Positions 6,701-8,045 of a stretch of 8,045 nt of DNA are shown here, piece after piece; position 1 is the stretch's first letter; the number at the start of each line of letters is the position of its first letter. The notes under the pieces are model-generated. The model did not search any database, was not told the DNA's origin, and was given only the letters and a program-made list of their open reading frames with translations. A program made the position numbers and the translations under genes. The stretch comes from Candidatus Omnitrophota bacterium. Its GTDB lineage: Bacteria; Omnitrophota; Koll11; Gygaellales; JAQTUY01. Location of the stretch: contig JAQTUY010000071.1 of the NCBI GenBank assembly GCA_028707105.1, positions 1 through 8,045 of the forward strand, read 5' to 3'.

Positions 6701-7554
6701 TCTTCTATTATATTTATAAGCTGGGACAGGCTATCGTTATGGCGCTGCCTTTAAAGGCGGCCTATAAAGTGGCTGTTTTTTTATCCGACCTGCACTACCT
6801 ATTCGCCTATAAAGACCGCTTCAGCGTGATGGCTAATCTCAAGGCTATTTTTCCCGATAAGACCGCAACCGAGCTCAAAAGGATAAGGCTGGCAATGTTC
6901 AGGAATTTTGCCAAATACCTGGTTGATTTTTTCCGTTTCGAGAAACTCACTAAGGAGAATCTGGGCGATTATATGAATATCGAGGGGGTCGGTTTTATCG
7001 ATCAAGCCCTGAAGAAAGGCAAAGGGGCGATCGTTTTAAGCGCTCATATAGGCAATTGGGAAATGGGAGGGGTAGGCATGGCATTAGCGGGTTATTCTAT
7101 AGGCGCTGTCGCCCTGCCGCACCGTCATAAAGCGGTAGATGATTTTTTTAATTCTCAAAGAGAGGGTAAGGGGATGAAGGTTATTCCCGTAGGTAAAGCT
7201 ATCCGGGAGTGCCTCATTTTACTCAAAGAGAATAAGCTGCTCGCCCTTCTGGGTGACAGGGGTTTTGGCGAAAAAGGGATGTTATTGGATTTTTTTGGTA
7301 AGCAGACAGCGCTTCCTAAGGGGCCGGCAGCGATATCAATCAGATCCGGCGCCGCCCTCGTCCCGGGATTTGTGTATCGCAATAAGGATGAGACCTGCAC
7401 CTTAAAATTCGAGAAAGCTATAGAATTTACCCCTTCAGGCGATAAAGACGCCGATATAAAGGCGTTAATTGTAAAATATAAATCCGTTATTGAAGATTAT
7501 ATAAGGAAGTATCCCGACCAGTGGTTTGTATTTCCCACATTCTGGGTGGGTTAG
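6697..7554 (+). CDS. LpxL/HtrB-family lipid acyltransferase
   Basis: A 285-residue member of the lauroyl/myristoyl acyltransferase family, which adds a secondary acyl chain to Kdo2-lipid A or to another glycolipid. An N-terminal hydrophobic stretch (about 8-30) should anchor it in the inner membrane. The catalytic H-x4-E is visible as SAHIGNWEMGG (H117, E122). Other family features are GDRGFGEKGMLLDFFG, RSGAALVPGFV and the C-terminal PDQWFVFPTFWV. It is slightly shorter than E. coli LpxL but looks complete. The ATGA overlap with the glycosyltransferase gene (6697-6700) implies translational coupling. The enzyme may acylate the product of its neighbour, as LPLAT proteins of this family do in some glycolipid pathways, or ordinary lipid A. 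No lpx or kdo genes are in the window to decide. Confidence 0.9.
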   Translation: MIFYYIYKLGQAIVMALPLKAAYKVAVFLSDLHYLFAYKDRFSVMANLKAIFPDKTATELKRIRLAMFRNFAKYLVDFFRFEKLTKENLGDYMNIEGVGFIDQALKKGKGAIVLSAHIGNWEMGGVGMALAGYSIGAVALPHRHKAVDDFFNSQREGKGMKVIPVGKAIRECLILLKENKLLALLGDRGFGEKGMLLDFFGKQTALPKGPAAISIRSGAALVPGFVYRNKDETCTLKFEKAIEFTPSGDKDADIKALIVKYKSVIEDYIRKYPDQWFVFPTFWVG

Positions 7555-7561
7555 CAAGCCG

Positions 7562-7578
7562 GCACCTCGCGCTAAGAT
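7562..7578 (+). repeat. Possible truncated left arm of the two-hairpin repeat
   Basis: GCACCTCGCGCTAAGAT follows the acyltransferase stop and resembles the left arm and loop start of copy 1 (CACCCCGCGCTAATCT). The matching right arm is missing and copy 3 begins immediately after. Short and partial, so only suggestive. Confidence 0.35.
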
Positions 7579-7579
7579 G

Positions 7580-7624
7580 CACCTAGCCCTGATTGGAATT
7601 GGGCTAGTGTCCGCCTTGTGGTGG
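7580..7624 (+). repeat. Two-hairpin repeat, copy 3
   Basis: CTAGCCC (7583-7589) pairs with GGGCTAG (7601-7607) around TGATTGGAATT. The stem extends by A7581-T7608 and C7580-G7609 past bulged C7582. The TGT linker leads to hairpin 2, CCGCC-TTGT-GGTGG (7611-7624), with one G-T wobble. The first-stem sequence is unlike that of the neighbouring copy although the loop and second hairpin are nearly the same. Confidence 0.78.
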
Positions 7625-7630
7625 AGTATT

Positions 7631-7664
7631 GCGTTGGTGTTAGCCTGGTGCTTACACCCAACGC
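7631..7664 (+). repeat. Permuted repeat half, closing as one long hairpin
   Basis: GCGTTGG (7631-7637) pairs with CCAACGC (7658-7664). The stem continues through TGT/ACA across the same single bulged C (7657), then an inner AGC/GCT stem with loop CTGGT. Order is inverted relative to copies 1-4: the right arm and second hairpin come before the left arm. Confidence 0.65.
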
Positions 7665-7672
7665 TTATGTGG

Positions 7673-7717
7673 CACCCGGCGTTTATTGGAATTACGCCGG
7701 TGTCCGCCTTGTGGCGG
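7673..7717 (+). repeat. Two-hairpin repeat, copy 4
   Basis: CCGGCGT (7676-7682) pairs with ACGCCGG (7694-7700) around TTATTGGAATT, the apparent consensus loop. The stem extends by A7674-T7701 and C7673-G7702 past bulged C7675. The TGT linker leads to CCGCC-TTGT-GGCGG (7704-7717). The second hairpin has G-C where copy 3 has a G-T wobble. Confidence 0.8.
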
Positions 7718-7723
7718 AGTATT

Positions 7724-7759
7724 GCGTTGGTGTTCGCCTGGTGGCTTAACACCCAACGC
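7724..7759 (+). repeat. Second permuted repeat half
   Basis: GCGTTGG (7724-7730) pairs with CCAACGC (7753-7759). TGTT/AACA extends the stem across bulged C7752 and an inner GCC-TGGT-GGC hairpin caps it. The right-hand arm is shared with copy 5, so only one of the two structures can form at a time. Confidence 0.65.
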
Positions 7760-7796
7760 TTATGTGGTATTGCGTTGGTGTTCGCCTGGTGGCGAA
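7750..7796 (+). repeat. Two-hairpin repeat, copy 5 (TGGT-loop subtype)
   Basis: CCAACGC (7753-7759) pairs with GCGTTGG (7772-7778) around the 12-base loop TTATGTGGTATT. A7751-T7779 and C7750-G7780 extend the stem past bulged C7752. Hairpin 2 is TTCGCC-TGGT-GGCGAA (7781-7796). It ends 6 bases before the -35 box of the HU promoter and lacks a T-run. Confidence 0.75.
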
Positions 7797-7802
7797 AATG
7801 TC

Positions 7803-7831
7803 TTGACACCGCAAGTTCAAGATGGTATTAT
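7803..7831 (+). promoter_or_regulatory. Strong sigma70-type promoter of the HU-family gene
   Basis: A perfect -35 TTGACA (7803-7808), a 17-base spacer and -10 TATTAT (7826-7831) predict a start near 7838 and a leader of about 65 bases before ATG 7904. This makes the HU-family gene a separate transcription unit from the upstream operon. Confidence 0.85.
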
Positions 7832-7845
7832 AGTTATAACTATAA
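7828..7845 (+). promoter_or_regulatory. 18-bp perfect palindrome overlapping the -10 box and start site, possible operator
   Basis: TTATAGTTATAACTATAA reads the same on both strands. It covers the last four bases of the -10 box and the predicted transcription start, the usual position for a repressor site. It is A/T-rich, so chance is not excluded. Confidence 0.45.
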
Positions 7846-7848
7846 AGA

Positions 7849-7860
7849 GGCGTAAACGCC
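7849..7860 (+). promoter_or_regulatory. Small hairpin in the HU leader
   Basis: GGCG-TAAA-CGCC can form a 4-bp GC stem in the 5' leader, just downstream of the palindrome. It may stabilise the mRNA 5' end; no known riboswitch pattern is seen. Confidence 0.35.
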
Positions 7861-7889
7861 ATACTTTATTTAAGTTATTTTGTGGTTAC

Positions 7890-7895
7890 AGGAGG
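7890..7895 (+). promoter_or_regulatory. Ribosome binding site of the HU-family gene
   Basis: A consensus AGGAGG lies 8 bases before ATG 7904, the strongest ribosome binding site in the window, in keeping with an abundant protein. Confidence 0.85.
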
Positions 7896-7903
7896 CCGGG
7901 GAA

Positions 7904-8045
7904 ATGACAAAAAAAGATATAGTGTTAAGGGTTTCCGACGAAACTAACTTGAAGCAGATCGACGTAAAGAAGGTCGTCCAGAGGACTTTTGACTGTATCG
8001 TTGAGGCTTTGGTCAGAGGAGAAAAGATCGAGCTGCGCAATTTCG
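7904..8045 (+). CDS. HU/IHF-family DNA-binding protein (3' truncated by window edge)
   Basis: The first 47 residues, beginning MTKKDIVLRVS, match the N-terminal half of the bacterial HU/IHF fold. That fold has two helices for dimerisation (about 3-14 and 20-38) followed by the first beta strand with the family hallmark KIELRNF, normally continued as G-x-F. The DNA-binding arm lies beyond the window. These proteins bend and compact DNA as dimers. The N-terminus includes N15-LKQIDVKKVVQ, somewhat closer to IHF-like than HU sequences, but the split cannot be settled from this fragment. It has its own strong promoter and ribosome binding site. The cysteine at 31 is ordinary and no motif is missing in the visible part. 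Confidence 0.93.
   Translation, partial: MTKKDIVLRVSDETNLKQIDVKKVVQRTFDCIVEALVRGEKIELRNF

Larger units (their letters stand above)
7580..7796 (+). repeat. Tandem array of two-hairpin repeats between the acyltransferase and HU genes
   Basis: Two near-identical tandem units lie at 7580-7672 (93 bases) and 7673-7767 (95 bases), followed by a partial third (7768-7796). Each full unit holds one hairpin pair with a variable first stem and a TTGT second loop, then AGTATT, then a GCGTTGG...CCAACGC segment with a TGGT loop. Outside the variable stem the units differ by a few bases only. Most of the 349-base gap (7555-7903) is this array. No protein-coding gene is supported in it. Confidence 0.85.

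Noticed and set aside
7580..7796. CRISPR array
   Set aside because: Repeats are not of constant length with unique spacers; the variable parts are complementary stem arms, and no cas genes are present.
7750..7800. Intrinsic terminator of the lipid-enzyme operon
   Set aside because: The TTCGCC-TGGT-GGCGAA hairpin is followed by AATGTC, with no T-run. None of the repeat hairpins has one.
7555..7800. Insertion sequence or MITE with terminal inverted repeats
   Set aside because: No transposase, no long terminal inverted repeats and no target duplication could be seen. The structure is many small hairpins.
7526..7855. Open frame of 109 codons on the plus strand (and a 114-codon one on the minus strand, 7465-7809)
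   Set aside because: Both are products of the tandem hairpin repeats. They have no ribosome binding site, overlap the acyltransferase end or the HU promoter, and their apparent peptide repeats follow the DNA repeat.

Overview
The window looks like a chromosomal stretch from a Gram-negative, probably environmental, uncultured bacterium. An HtrB/LpxL-type acyltransferase, a MurG-fold lipid glycosyltransferase, many GAF-containing signalling proteins and mixed GC content would fit the Omnitrophota/PVC neighbourhood. That placement is an inference from style, not from a marker gene. There is no sign of a phage, transposase or CRISPR array.

Layout: (1) 3-119 is the 3' end of an unrecognised gene, closed by a clear intrinsic terminator at 143-176. 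(2) A sigma70-like promoter at 189-217 sits so close to the next ATG (224) that the message may be leaderless. (3) Six tightly spaced plus-strand genes follow (224-7554), probably one operon: a membrane GAF-SpoIIE (PP2C) phosphatase, a membrane GAF histidine kinase, a stand-alone CheY-like receiver, a GAF-HD-GYP cyclic-di-GMP phosphodiesterase, an MGDG-synthase/UgtP-like glycosyltransferase and an LpxL/HtrB-like acyltransferase. (4) An intergenic repeat array lies at 7562-7796. (5) A textbook promoter at 7803-7831, overlapped by an 18-bp perfect palindrome, leads to a truncated HU/IHF-family gene starting at 7904.

The first four genes can sense, phosphorylate or dephosphorylate proteins, and degrade c-di-GMP. 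The last two act on membrane lipids. A reasonable but untested reading is a sensory cassette whose output is tied to envelope lipid remodelling.

The most unusual feature is a small repeat family that the genes do not explain. The unit is about 43-47 nt and forms two hairpins. The first has a 7-bp stem, a conserved bulged C and an 11-12 nt loop (TTATTGGAATT-like). A TGT linker follows, then a short second hairpin with a TTGT or TGGT loop. First-stem arms differ between copies but stay complementary. Single copies sit directly before the ribosome binding sites of the receiver and HD-GYP genes. A tandem, partly permuted array sits before the HU promoter.
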